A DNA stretch of 64,000 nucleotides, from positions 47,021,598 to 47,085,597 of the forward strand of contig NC_030385.2 in assembly GCF_001625215.2 (NCBI RefSeq), in the 5' to 3' direction. Shown in pieces: positions 20,413-32,327 of the stretch. The stretch comes from Daucus carota subsp. sativus. Its lineage: Eukaryota; Streptophyta; Magnoliopsida; Apiales; Apiaceae. The notes beneath the pieces were generated by a model that was given only the letters and a program-made list of their open reading frames with translations, was not told where the DNA came from and ran no database searches. The position numbers were made by a program, and so were the translations under genes. Each line of letters opens with the position of its first letter. Positions within the stretch are counted from its first letter, which is position 1.

Positions 20413-22410
20413 GCTTCAGATCAAGGGCACCTTCTCACAGGGATACCTCAGAAGTTTTCTTTATCAAAAAACGATAAACTGCAGAGATTTTCTTCTGCAG
20501 ACCTTGAAATATCTATCTTGCAGCTCCAAAAGTTCAACCTATAAACATGTCAAACTACAGCCTATTTATCCGACAAATCATTAAAAAAAAAAAAAAATCC
20601 TCTTTACTACTTGCCCTCATTTCACCGTTTACATTGTCATTTTCTTTCATTCAAAGTTTCAAGCAGAAAAATCTTTAAAAAAAAGATACATTATTACCAA
20701 GTTAGCTATCTATTGAGAAATACAGAAAACATAATACTATGGCAAGAAACATATAAATAGTGGGAAATTTTCATGGAAGAATGAAACATACCAGAAACAC
20801 AGTTTATATCCTGAATCACCAGCAAAAATTAATCAACCAAAAGATTGAAAATGAAGAAATGAAAAAAAGGGGGGAAGAGAGGAAGAGAAACAACAGGAAT
20901 TTCTCTTTCTCTCTTTGTTTTTTCTGTCTTTCTGTGTCTGCAAATTGTGTTTTGGGGAAATTAAGACAGGGAATTGTTTCGCGGGAAATTCGGTTAGAAT
21001 CTGTTTTAACCGCTAATAATCAACTCGGCATTTTCCAAAACAATTTATCCAAAAAGAGTAAACAAGAATTTGATGATTTGTTTCCTTATCAATTACATTT
21101 AATCGGTTTAAATATCAGGTAGGTTATGTTCAAAAAACTTGAGTAGATCTCTCATCGTAAAATTGACTCTTGATCATCAAATGATTTAATTTGATCATTT
21201 TTGATAAAGTCAAAAATTGAAATTATCCAAAATCAAAAAATGATAAATAAGAATGTAGAGCTCTTTTTGAGCTTTGAAATGGTGCTAAATTTTCAATTTG
21301 AATCACGGAATCATGATAAATTTGATTTTGATTCTCTCTATTTTTCAAAATTTTCAAAAATAAAAATCAGATTTTACCACAATTTTATGAATCAAATGAC
21401 AAGTTTTAATAAAATATTATGAAATCATATTTTATAAGAGTCTCGCAAATTAACGTCAAAGTCTTACAGGTAAATTAGACATGAAAACAAACCGTGTATG
21501 AAAAAATCCCGAAGGCATTTAGACTTACAGGAGGCCCAAGTGTTTGCCACATGAATTTGGGCCTTGTGCAATAAGATGAAATTCGGCGGTCCCTCTTGAC
21601 CCAGTTCAAATAATTTAGGTCAAGGGTGCTTCTTTTTCATCTTACATTTATGTTTAGGAAAAGATGCTGCTAAATATGCATGTATTATATATTGATGATA
21701 ATTTTATAATTATTTGGTCTAATTTTTTAATTAGATTTTGTAACTTAGGTGATTAAAGTATGTTATATCAAAGGAAACATGTAAAAGTAGATTTAGTAGA
21801 ACTTATTTAACGGGAGGAGAGATACGACATACATAGTTGGGTTTGTTATTTTTGATATCGTTGTCGTTTGGGTTATCTTTAAAAAAAATAACTTTTTAAT
21901 TAAATTAGAGAAGTGGAATAGGGGTGATAAGTAAATAAGTTAATAGAATGTTTGAAAAAAAAGAAGAAGCTTCGAGAGAAAAAGTTAGCTTCTGCTTATT
22001 TGCACAAATGAATAATCGGAAGCATCTCCTACTTCCGGTAAACAAAGAGCCCATTATCTCACTATATTATAGTAGTTTTTACTACAAGTCCAATACGAGT
22101 GGCTATGGTTGTTAGCATATAATTTCCTAAAAAATTGTTAGCATGGAATTCCCTAAAAAAACAAAAGCCAGCATTCCACTATAAACACAAGTCTTTCAGG
22201 TCCTCCCCCTTTAGTCCAATTTGGTGGCCGCCTCAAATGCCCAAACTTGTTTTTCCTAGACTTTGAAAGATAGAATAATATTCATTTCAATGTATTTTGA
22301 TAAAAAAAATATATTTTTCGAGTAAGTTAATCAATTATGCTATACTTATTCATAAATATATAATAAATTATTAGACAAAATTTAGCACAAACTTAGATTT
22401 AAAGGGCACT
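20413..22410. other. Intergenic / leader region of PTI1-like gene
   Basis: No credible coding region. Low-complexity CT/TTT tracts near 20900-20935 could belong to a 5' leader of the PTI1-like gene. A MITE occupies about 21860-22052. Confidence 0.45.
21860..22052. mobile_element. hAT-like MITE (CGTTTGGG family)
   Basis: Starts near TTGTCGTTTGGGTTA and ends near GGTAAACAAAGAGCCC. The interior shares GTAAATAAGTTAATA and AGCTTCTGCTTATT with the copies at about 31001-31223 and 62462-62704. Terminal repeats are degenerate and no target duplication was identified. Confidence 0.5.
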
Positions 22411-22463
22411 ATCGCTATATATCAGCAGTGGTGAGCCTTAGAAGTCCAAAACCACAGAACGCA

Positions 22464-23372
22464 ATGCCAGAAAAAATCCAAGGGCCTGAAGAGCCGGCAA
22501 AAGTTTATCGAAGTTGCCACCCTCCGCCAAATCCACCACCCATCAACCGCCCAGTTCGCGTCTATGCTGACGGGATCTATGATCTCTTCCACTTTGGCCA
22601 TGCTGGATCTTTAGAACAAGCCAAAAAATCATTTCCAAACACCTACTTGCTTGTGGGATGCTGCAACGACGAGATTACTCACAAGTACAAAGGCAAGACA
22701 GTGATGACAGAGTTGGAGCGATACGAGTCGCTCAGACACTGCAAATGGGTAGATGAAGTGGTTCCAAATGCTCCATGGGTTTTAACTAAGGAGTTTCTCG
22801 ATCAACATGAGATTGATTATGTTGCACACGACTCACTCCCTTATGCTGACACTAGTGGTGCAGCAAATGATGTTTATGATTTTGTGAAGTCAATAGGAAA
22901 GTTCAAAGAGACAAAGAGAACTGATGGTATTTCGACTTCTGATATCATAATGAGGATTGTGAAAGATTATAATCAGTATGTCATACGCAATTTGGATCGA
23001 GGTTATTCCAGAAAAGAGCTTGGCGTTAGCTTTGTAAAGGAGAAGCGATTAAGAGTGAATATGAAGTTGCAGATGATACAGGAGAAAGTAAAAGAGCATC
23101 AGGAGAAGATGAGGACAGTGGTGAAGACAGCGGAGATGCATAGGAATGAGTGGGTGGACAATGCTGACCGGTGGGTTGCTGGGTTTCTGGAGATGTTTGA
23201 AGAAAGGTGTCACAAGATGGGGACAGCGATTCGGGACAGGATACAGAAAAGGCTGAAAAGAGAGCAGGCAAGAGTAAGAGTGGCTACTAATAATGGCAGG
23301 AGCATTGATGACGATCAAGAAGTTTATTATGATGATAATGGGGTTGAGGAATACTATGAATCCAGTGAATAA
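22464..23372 (+). CDS. CTP:phosphocholine cytidylyltransferase, intronless copy
   Basis: One uninterrupted frame of 302 residues from ATG 22464. The upstream in-frame codons contain no other ATG. It catalyses CTP + phosphocholine to CDP-choline, the regulatory step of phosphatidylcholine synthesis. The motifs are intact: HFGH at 43-46 (the HxGH nucleotide-binding signature), [11 protein letters not shown], and RTDGISTSD at 152-160. A charged amphipathic membrane-binding helix follows (about 195-225). The C terminus is acidic, [12 protein letters not shown]. Arabidopsis CCT1/CCT2, about 330 residues, are split by several introns, whereas this copy has none, so it is probably a retrogene that is still open. 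A TATA-like CTATATATCA near 22413 lies only about 50 bp upstream of the start. Confidence 0.88.
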   Translation: MPEKIQGPEEPAKVYRSCHPPPNPPPINRPVRVYADGIYDLFHFGHAGSLEQAKKSFPNTYLLVGCCNDEITHKYKGKTVMTELERYESLRHCKWVDEVVPNAPWVLTKEFLDQHEIDYVAHDSLPYADTSGAANDVYDFVKSIGKFKETKRTDGISTSDIIMRIVKDYNQYVIRNLDRGYSRKELGVSFVKEKRLRVNMKLQMIQEKVKEHQEKMRTVVKTAEMHRNEWVDNADRWVAGFLEMFEERCHKMGTAIRDRIQKRLKREQARVRVATNNGRSIDDDQEVYYDDNGVEEYYESSE

Positions 23373-23670
23373 GAACAAGATAAGAATGAATAACTTGTGT
23401 TTGTTCCTGAGTCAATAATTAATTTGGGAGCAATCAATTCGAATAGATGCAATTACTCAGTGGTAGCATATTAGCAAAAAGAGCTACCTATATAAAGATC
23501 TTTTGGCAGTCACGGGTTCAGTTTATATACATATATTTAAGGTTACATATCATAATATTCAGAGTTGAAGCCAGAGAGAAGGCAAAAAAAAAAGGATTAT
23601 ATTTATAAACCTTCAACTTCTCATTAAAGCCGCAACTCCATATAAAATTTCACTGTCATCAACCTTAAAT
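23373..23670. other. Short convergent spacer
   Basis: Separates the CCT copy and the DNA glycosylase gene. It has a 10-nt A run near 23584 about 210 bp after the CCT stop, which might be a remnant poly(A) tail. No matching target duplication was found. Confidence 0.3.
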
Positions 23671-26600
23671 TCAGGGTGGACGAAGGGTATTTTTAGGAGC
23701 ACTTATCCACAATGTACCAGCAATTGCAAATCTCCACAATGCATTAACATGCTCCGGTAATGCATAATCTATGCCAACCCGAGGCCCAATCAGTATCTCT
23801 TCCGGTTCTGGTCCATCTAGTACTTCTAAACCACCTAATTATCAGAAAAACAAAAAGACACCTTTGAAGAGAAAACTCAATTTCCTAAGCAAAGAAAGTA
23901 CATTTACTTAAAATGATTTACTGAAGCCAGCAGGGAGAGTTACCAGGCTCAAAAAGAGGATGGCTGGACCATTCTGTAGAAATTGCCAGTGCTTGACCAA
24001 TCTAAGGAACAAAAAATATCTAGCATAAAGATCCAAACAGATTTTTCAAGTTCATAAACATCTTTTTTGTCCTTAATTCAGCAGGTTCTACATCTTGATA
24101 TGCAAGTTCAACGAGCATGACCTGAATAATTACTTCCAGAAAAGAGTGATAATGAACAGGATTTACATCAGGAAACACTTGGTCCTGTCAAAATTAAGTT
24201 CATAGACAATGTACGATATAGTTTACCATGAGGTTTGTTTGTAATTGATACAATCTAATGAAACAACTTAAAAAATGAATATTCTAAAAATATAGACCGT
24301 ATTAAAATGACGTGACAGTGCTATACATCTTTTATTAACACACTTGTTTCATCTCTAGAGTCTAATGTCTGTCACCTGATCACATAAATATAATATGGAA
24401 ATAAACAAACTCTTATATTTTTCAATAAGCATGGTAGAAGTGATAATGTGTCAAATTAATTCCCAGACAAACTTGAAAATATTATTCACGTGTGACTTAT
24501 GACCTATGTGTAAATAATTCAGTAAATAAGGATATTTAGCCAGTTGAAACAACTTATAACTATAGATTCACATACTGCACAATGTCCAAGCCGATACAAT
24601 TTACAAAATTATAAGAATGATAAATTAAATTAACCTACAAGTCAACCAACCTTCCCAGGTCCAGTAAGAAGAACAGGTTTGTCGGTTTTCAGACCTCGAC
24701 GTTGCTGAATGGTCTCCAATCCTGTTTGTGCAAAACGGAATGAGAAGTTGACTATGTTTTGAGAAAACCTACTGAATAAGATACAACACGGAAAAAACAG
24801 AAGATATATGGGTCTAGGTGCATATATGTGAAGATTAATCAAAATTTGGTAGTCTTGAAGAACATAGGGCTCATATCATCATCACAAGTAAAACAATAGA
24901 TTGTAGTACAATACATTTGCGAGTTACAGTCATTAGGTAAGTAAAATGTGGGCGTGATGGGATAGCCTAGTGGTAAGAATGGATCCTACTTGTTAGGCTA
25001 TAAGCTATACCGAAAAAAGGTACATAAGATGTAGATTGTAATCCATCCCATTCCTAATTACCAGCGTTCATCTCAGTAGACAATGGTCATGCTGGTTGTA
25101 GAGCCTTGTAGTTTCTTATTTATTCTGCCTTTCACACTAGCATGTTCTGCCTTTCACTGAGAAATAAAAGTTCTTGCATTATATTTTGAGAACTATATAT
25201 AGCTAGCTATTCGGTACAAACGACTGTGTAGCTTCAAATCCTTGCACTCAATAAATTCTACATATGAGCATAATTGCCTATATTTATTGCACAGAAATAT
25301 AGGTAAACGAGATTCTACAACTATATATATAACTTTCCTCTACTGTAATTCTTGAAAAGAAGGCAGTTCTACGATAAAGTGAAGGGGCTTCCATGCTATT
25401 CAGATTTTTATACAAATTACCACTAACTGGAGCACAGGAACGGATTAAGACTGCTGCTCCCACTCCTTCTTTGTCTGCCACAATATTGAGCATACTATGG
25501 ATACCATAACACAGGTAAACATATGCATGTCCTCCAGGTCCAAACTGTTAACAAATTCAATCCGAAAATCAATATATTGCATTCCAGATGATCTGAAAGC
25601 TTATAAACTTCATCCATGAATTAAGAATGAGGTACAGCAAAAACAAAGCATTTTTTTTTTTTTTGACGAAAAAGCTAAGCATTTTTACTGGGGGGAAATC
25701 CAGAATATCTAAGAGTTATGCAAAAACAATCAGTGATAATGTTAACATTTTAAAAGTCATATGCAACATCAAAATAGAAAAATTCATTACTACAATGGAA
25801 GCATCCGATTTAGTAGATACTCCAGTTTGAGGACCTACTAACCAGGTAAACTCGCAAGTCTCTCAATACATGTACAAAGTAATCAATCCAGTTCATAGGC
25901 CTACGACATCGAAATGGCAAAATGCCAACAGACAGCAGTGAGGTGAATATTTAGGTAATTATCTGGGAATAGGATATTAAGAAATAGTTATCATGCAGGC
26001 TAGTTTGTTGGCTTAAAGTGCAATTGAACAGTATTAGCCTGGGATAAAAATTCAATATAGGAAACGGCATTATATAGACACATTAATAAACTAACAAAAG
26101 GATTTGGTTAGTGCATTTCTATCTCACCCTTCAACTCTCTAATCTCTAACTTCTTTAACTCTGCCCTAAACTCTCAATGTTACCAAGCTGAACCATCTTA
26201 TGTTTGTCAGTTTCAGCTACATTAGGCAGGTATGCTTGAGATACGCAAGTAAGTTCTCTGCAATTGATTTTCTTTTAGTTTGTCTTTGTAAATGTAATAA
26301 TGATGGATTGATCTTAACTCTGCAATATCTGCTTTTATATAATTTCTGAAGTTCAAATGCTCATTTGTTCGCAAATTCCCCAAAAATACTTCTTCCAAAC
26401 TATACCTAAAGCAGAACGTATCGCCCAAGTATAATTATCCAATACAAGAATGCAAGAAGAAGAAACATTTGCAATTATAGGTGTGTGTGAGAGAGAGACC
26501 ATAGGGGCAGTTCTTGAAGTAATACCAAATCTGCCATGACAAGCTGAATCAGTGGACCTATAAGCTTCTACCTGAAGACACACAAACACAGCAACGAAAG

Positions 26601-26992
26601 GCAATGCCCAAATTGAAATGAGAAAAAAGTGACAAGTTAAGTAGTAAGAGAGGTGGGAGCAAAATATAAACCTCAGTAATCTGCAGAACGACGTCGTCTT
26701 TACGGAGGTACTTGCCCAGCAATCTAGGAGCAAGTTCGAGAGCATCGACTCTAAAGAAATTAGGTTTCAATGTCATCATCATTGTCGTGGATGATAATGA
26801 CTTGTTCAAAACGTTGGTATTTAATATTAATGAAGATAGTGCTGATGATGATGATGATCTCGACGTAGTCCTACATTTTTGTTGGGTTTTGGGTTTTGAC
26901 TTGGGTTTGAATGTCACCGCTTTTTGATCGCCGGCGATTGAAGTGCTGGTGGTAACTTCGTGTGATCGTCTGACCGTTTGTTTTCTCTTCAT
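23671..26992 (-). CDS. MAG: DNA-3-methyladenine glycosylase (AAG/MPG family)
   Basis: Six exons on the minus strand (26672-26992, 26500-26571, 25421-25544, 24651-24721, 23944-24001, 23671-23834) give 269 residues, all with GT-AG borders. The N-terminal ~75 residues are basic and Ser/Thr-rich and may direct nuclear import. The AAG fold follows: [11 protein letters not shown], then [19 protein letters not shown], where E109 and Y111 correspond to human E125 (water activation) and Y127 (base flipping). After that come [39 protein letters not shown] and [21 protein letters not shown]. It excises alkylated purines to begin base-excision repair. Start 26992 is chosen because it matches the plant N terminus; an upstream in-frame ATG at 27097 would add 35 AT-rich-coded residues. 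Confidence 0.9.
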
Positions 26993-29900
26993 TTTTTTTA
27001 GGTGTGCAAAATGAAAACAATTATCTGACTCTCGTGTTAAGTACAGTAAGTAGTATTTTAAATATAACTTTTTTATAGATTTTATTTTTATATACAACTA
27101 TTTTATTTTTTATATATCCACCGCCGGATTCGATGTCAAAACCTGGACTTTGTAAACGATCCTATTTTGAGGATGTCCAGATAACAGAGGAGATCAGGAG
27201 ATCTTGAAAGGAGGGTGGACTTAGGGGTACAAGATGGTTTAATTATAATTTGAATGGAAGACAAATTTTATATAATTATGAGAAAATGATAATTTTATTT
27301 GTAGTCGGTTTGTGAATGATGTATTTTTCAAAGGCATTCTCTTTATTTTAAAGTTTTTTCTTCGAGAAATTTTTTCTTACAGAATTTTAAGGATGCCTTT
27401 TTTGATAGGTTATTTTTTAAACATTAAAGCATATATTTTCAGGCTATATTATATATTGTGCGTCATAATCTTGAGCTTATTTATATATTAAAATAATTTT
27501 AAAAAATACTTTGTCAATTTGTTCTTTTTTACTTTTTGAAATAACACTATGTTAATTTGTTAACCAACAATCCCAACACTATGTTTGGGACCGGAGATGT
27601 TTTAAGAGCTTATATTTATATATCCGTCATAATCTAGACTCCAGAGCTTGTATGTCCAGCCATTGGATACAAAATTTAAAATTATTTTTTATTTAAAGTA
27701 ATAAATATATGAATTTTATATAATAAATCAAAAATGAGCTTAAAAATGAGTTTAATATTAAATGAGATTATAACCAAAAATTAGTAGGAGCTGTTTTTTT
27801 AAATAATTTAATTAATTATTATGATTTTATATGAAAAAATTAATATGAATATCCAACTACATAAATTATGAAATTAATTTTTGAATTATATTATAGATTT
27901 CCTAGATAAATAATTAAATTATTCAAATACTTCTTCACTAATTAATTAAGAAATTTTAATTTAAATATATGCAAACGGGCTCTTAATAATCGAGAACGAT
28001 CTCATTATTCTCTACCCAAAGAGGAATTCCTTTTTTGTTCAGCACCACGAAGCCAAATGATCTGTTTGGATGTAGATTTTTTCAAACAAAGTAGGTCTAT
28101 AAAAAAGTTGTCAATTTGTTGGTAGACTGGACGGATAAGTTATAAACATTCCAAATGTCAAGTGGGCTACAAAACATAGATCTATGACATTGGGCGTGGT
28201 TTAAACACTGCAAACTCAAATTCGTGATTTATCGTGCATATAGATCAAATTGTTGTCTAAAAGTTTTGTGTAGTAAATTATTTTTGAAGTCGATATGGTC
28301 CTGATTATAAAAAAAAAAAATTGGTGATTTTGTGGTGCGATGGAAGGACTTAGAATCCCACGGTGGGAGTGACGGTGGTGGTAGGTTGTTGGCACAATGA
28401 TCTAAGGGGGCTTGAAGAATTAAATGAACCGATCCAACATCTCCCCAACCCTGACCTATCTATTTCCATCCAAATACATCACTCATTGTATTTTTATTTT
28501 TATAAAATTGAACCCATCTAGTTTGTCGCTGACTCATTTTAGTTTAACACTTATCATATTGGCCGCAACTCATTTATTTTCGTTTTGTTTTATTTTTATA
28601 TATTTGCATGACCACCCTCCTATCTGTATTTTCTACCTGTATTTCATTTATTATCTCTTAATATTAATGATGAAAGCTGGGTATAATTCAATTATCTGAT
28701 TTTATGATTGCTTTTAATTATCTTCCATACACGATTTTTTTTATCAATCTTTATGGTATCTATGAAATAAAAACCTTAAGATGGTATATATCTTGAGCAA
28801 ATGTTCCATCTACGACAATTTTAGTACTTTGTCTCATTTTTTTTGAATAAAGTACTTTGTATCATTTATTTCTTAAAATATTTGAAAATTTTTACATAGT
28901 TATGCGAGCCTTGACTTGATAGTTAAATTTATATTCTAAAATTTTTTAAATTGAAAGTTTAATATTGTTTCAAAATAAAAAACTATAATATCAAACTCGT
29001 TACAAAATATATAAAATAGACTAGTGGAGGATTATATTTTCAGGCTGTTTCCAATGTTAATTTAGAAAAAGACATTTTTTTTCAAATTATAGTTTCATCA
29101 TTTTCTTCAAAAATTCTTTTAGAAAATAATATGTTTCCAAACACAATCGATTTTTAAAAATACAGTTTACGATTTGTAATTATATAGTAATTATATATAC
29201 CGGCCGATCAACCACGAATATAGTTTTAAAAATTTAATACTTAAAATCATATTTGATTATATATTATGTTTCATAAAATGCTGCACAACAAATTGTGTTA
29301 AGCAATCTAAATACAGAATTACTTATTTTTCTAGTACATTCTTTGTTTCACAATCACATTGTAGTTTACAGTTCGGGAATTTGTGCGGTTGGATTTCAAA
29401 ATCTGACTTGTTAAATTTTTCGTATTAATAAAATTATTTATTTGTCACAAAATTAAAAGATTACACGTCTCTTTTTTTCTTCATGGGAGAACACATATAT
29501 ATATATATATATCTTCCATACATTATTAGTTTAGATTATATTTTCATTGGGAAAAGAAAATCAATTTCTAAATTAATTTTTACAAAATTTAACTCAAAAT
29601 AATACTTTTAGTTGTAAAAGTTAAAAACTGTATTTTTAAAAATAAAATTTCATAAATAGTATTTAGTAAAAATATTTCAAAATAATATTAATTTTAAAAA
29701 TATTTTTAAAAAATTATATTTTGAATAAGTTTCTTGAAAACTAAAGGACGGAACTTTAATATGGGATTTTTTTTTTTCTCGGTACCTAGCGCAGCGGAAA
29801 GACTAGCCGCAATGATTAAGTCGTCCACTACGAGCGTGCATCATATCGATCTGCTTCATGAATGTTTGTGATATGAATTATGAAGCACTTGATTTTTATT

Positions 29901-31000
29901 TAGGTGTTCCTTGTGTGAAAAATTATTCGTCTAAATAAAATATAGTTCTCGTGTTCATATCAATATTTTAATTTATATAATGACTTAACATAAATATAGA
30001 AAGAAAAATGAACCCTGAACCCAGATCTCTGATTCTAGAAATGTCTCTCTTCAAATTGGAGTATAATAATTAAACATTACGACACATGTCGCATTGTTGA
30101 AGATGGGGGCATTTAGAAAAAAACACACGACTTATCCTAACCAAGAAGTGGTGAAGTCTACCATCCATGGTTAGCTGATAAACAAGTGATGCGAGAAATA
30201 GGAGTCATCGACAGCCAAAGTCTCCAAATCTGCGATGGGCGTGAAGTGTAATATAACAAAACTTAACTTTTATGCTAGTGCCACTACTAACTTACAAATA
30301 CCATGAGGACATTCATTTTGCAAACAATCCTTCAATGCCTGTATGCTAATGCTGGCAACAATTTATAGTGTGCATTAGCACCAGAAAAGGCGATAGAAAC
30401 AATAGCCCGGATGACCATATTTCGATACAGAATTTGTGCCGCTCATGTTTTTTATTATTTTATGATGTTTGCTGACTATTGACAATTATATTATATTATT
30501 CTTCATGAATGTCAGGCAAAATAATGCTTATAAGTTGCTGTAAATAAGGCATTGTTAATTGAGAATCATCCGGCTCAACTCGGTCATAAGCGGCCAAACC
30601 AACTTTTAAATGTTTCCTTACAATACACTATTTAATTTTTGTTCGGCACATTTGTGAGTTCACTTGACAGATTATTTATATATCAACTAGCATATAATAT
30701 CATGCTATAAATGGCAAAAGAATAGTCATTTTGGTCATTATTTATTAGATTTAAGAGATTGAGTAATTGTTTTGATTGTTAAATAATTAAAGCTGATTTT
30801 AATTTAGCATTTCAATTGGCTAACTAATAATTTTGAATATCAAATTTTCATCCGTCAAAATATTTCTGATCTCGTTTAAAATTCTAAATTTTTTTCATCT
30901 CTGACTTGCTGAAGGAGTGCTGTAACATATTTGTGACTATGAGCCAAACTTGTGAAGTTGTGATATACCAGAAAACAAAGTTGTTCACATGTAAATTTTA
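26993..31000. other. Gene-poor AT-rich intergenic region
   Basis: No credible coding region. It holds a (TA)n run near 29490-29510 and many AT-rich fragments. The 91-codon frame at 28424-28699 is hydrophobic and AT-driven, with no recognised family. No RNA gene was seen. Confidence 0.5.
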
Positions 31001-31223
31001 GGCATCATTTGAGTTAACTTAAAATAAGTGACTTCTTGCTTAAATTAAAGAAGTGAAGTAGAAGTGAGAAGTAAATAAGTTAATAAAGTGTTTGGAAAAG
31101 AAGTAGAAGCTGTCAGAGAGAAGCTAGCATTCTCAGCTTTTTAAAAGTACTTATGCTTATTCACACAAACGGATCAAAAGAAGGAGAAGCCAGAAGCAGC
31201 TTCTGCTTCATGAACCAAACAGG
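31001..31223. mobile_element. hAT-like MITE (CGTTTGGG family)
   Basis: Runs from GGCATCATTTGAGTTAACTTA to AAGCAGCTTCTGCTTCATG...CCAAACAGG. It shares GTGAGAAGTAAATAAGTTAA, AGTGTTTGG and AGAAGCAGCTTCTGCTTC-type blocks with the copies at 21860 and 62462. Noncoding. Confidence 0.55.
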
Positions 31224-31418
31224 CACTTAATCTATGTGCTGGCAGCAAAATGTTGCCACGTAGCCTCAAATTTGATACACGTGTACTCCTATTTAGAAAC
31301 TTTGGCACTTGCAGTCTAGAACACAACTGGCAACAGTAAAAAGTGATCTACTTGTATCTCTTTGATCATGGATTATGGAGTTAGAATGTCATATCAGGTA
31401 GAATTCCACTAACTTCTA

Positions 31419-31730
31419 CTCCCTCTGTCCCAATGAATTGTATACAGTTTCCTTTTTGGGACGTCCCACCAATTGTATACGTTCCCAAAATAACAACTTT
31501 TTATAATATAAAACATCATTACACCCACTACTTTCTTCCACTATCTCTATTTTATAATAATATAAACACTATTACACCCACTACTTCCCTCCACTAACTC
31601 AAATCTATTATTAAATATAAACGGATCCCACCATTATACCCACTTTTCATCCAACTTTACTCATATTTTACCCAATTCCTTGGTCTCCGTGTCCCAACCA
31701 TTTGTATACAAATGGCTGGGACAGAGGGAG
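31419..31730. mobile_element. Stowaway MITE, intact ends
   Basis: 312 bp with perfect 14-bp terminal inverted repeats, CTCCCTCTGTCCCA and TGGGACAGAGGGAG, flanked by TA target duplications (31417-31418 and 31731-31732). The interior has three tandem-like copies of a CATTACACCCACTACTT phrase. Noncoding, Tc1/mariner-derived. Confidence 0.9.
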
Positions 31731-31732
31731 TA

Positions 31733-32327
31733 TCACTGTTAATATAGCAAAGATGTAATAATATTGTGATTACTACTTAAAACATAACGTAACAAAACTA
31801 GCCACTTCTGCATATATTTACCCATTGAGCTAAACCAAAATAGTAATTTATATTGTTTAACCATATCAGTTATATAGATGAAACAACTATAGAAATTAGA
31901 AAGTACCTTTTGTAAAATTATTTGGTATTGTATTAAGTATTTATCATCATTATATATAATTAATTATAACTTACTTTGTTAAAACATCACGAATATTTTA
32001 AAGTAATCATTTAATCATTTCTAATAATAACATCCGTGTCTCATTATCTTTGTTGAATACTCATTTTCATTGAACTACTTAGGAAGTACAGTTAACACAC
32101 TTATCAGTTACTCGTTATTTACCATCACCGGAAGCTTTCCATACAAGTACAATGATACAAACGTCATGTTTGTTACCACTACTAAAACTTCTATATCTTC
32201 CTGTTCACTCTCTCTCGCCTCTCTCTATCTGTACATGTATATATCAGTTGTTCATCTCCTTTTGTAGAGAAATATAGTTAACACAAGGTGGTGGTGTATC
32301 TGCAAAAGCCATTTTCTTATTATTGAA
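31733..32327. other. Upstream region of the TBL gene
   Basis: AT-rich DNA; a TATA-like GTATATATCA near 32236 lies about 90 bp before the TBL start codon. No other gene seen. Confidence 0.4.

Noticed and set aside
24955-25035. Pol III A-box-like TAGCCTAGTGG suggesting a SINE or tRNA
   Set aside because: No B box follows and no cloverleaf or poly(A)/target duplication was found.
28424-28699. 91-codon hydrophobic ORF
   Set aside because: Composition follows AT/T-rich DNA; no domain, no flanking signals.
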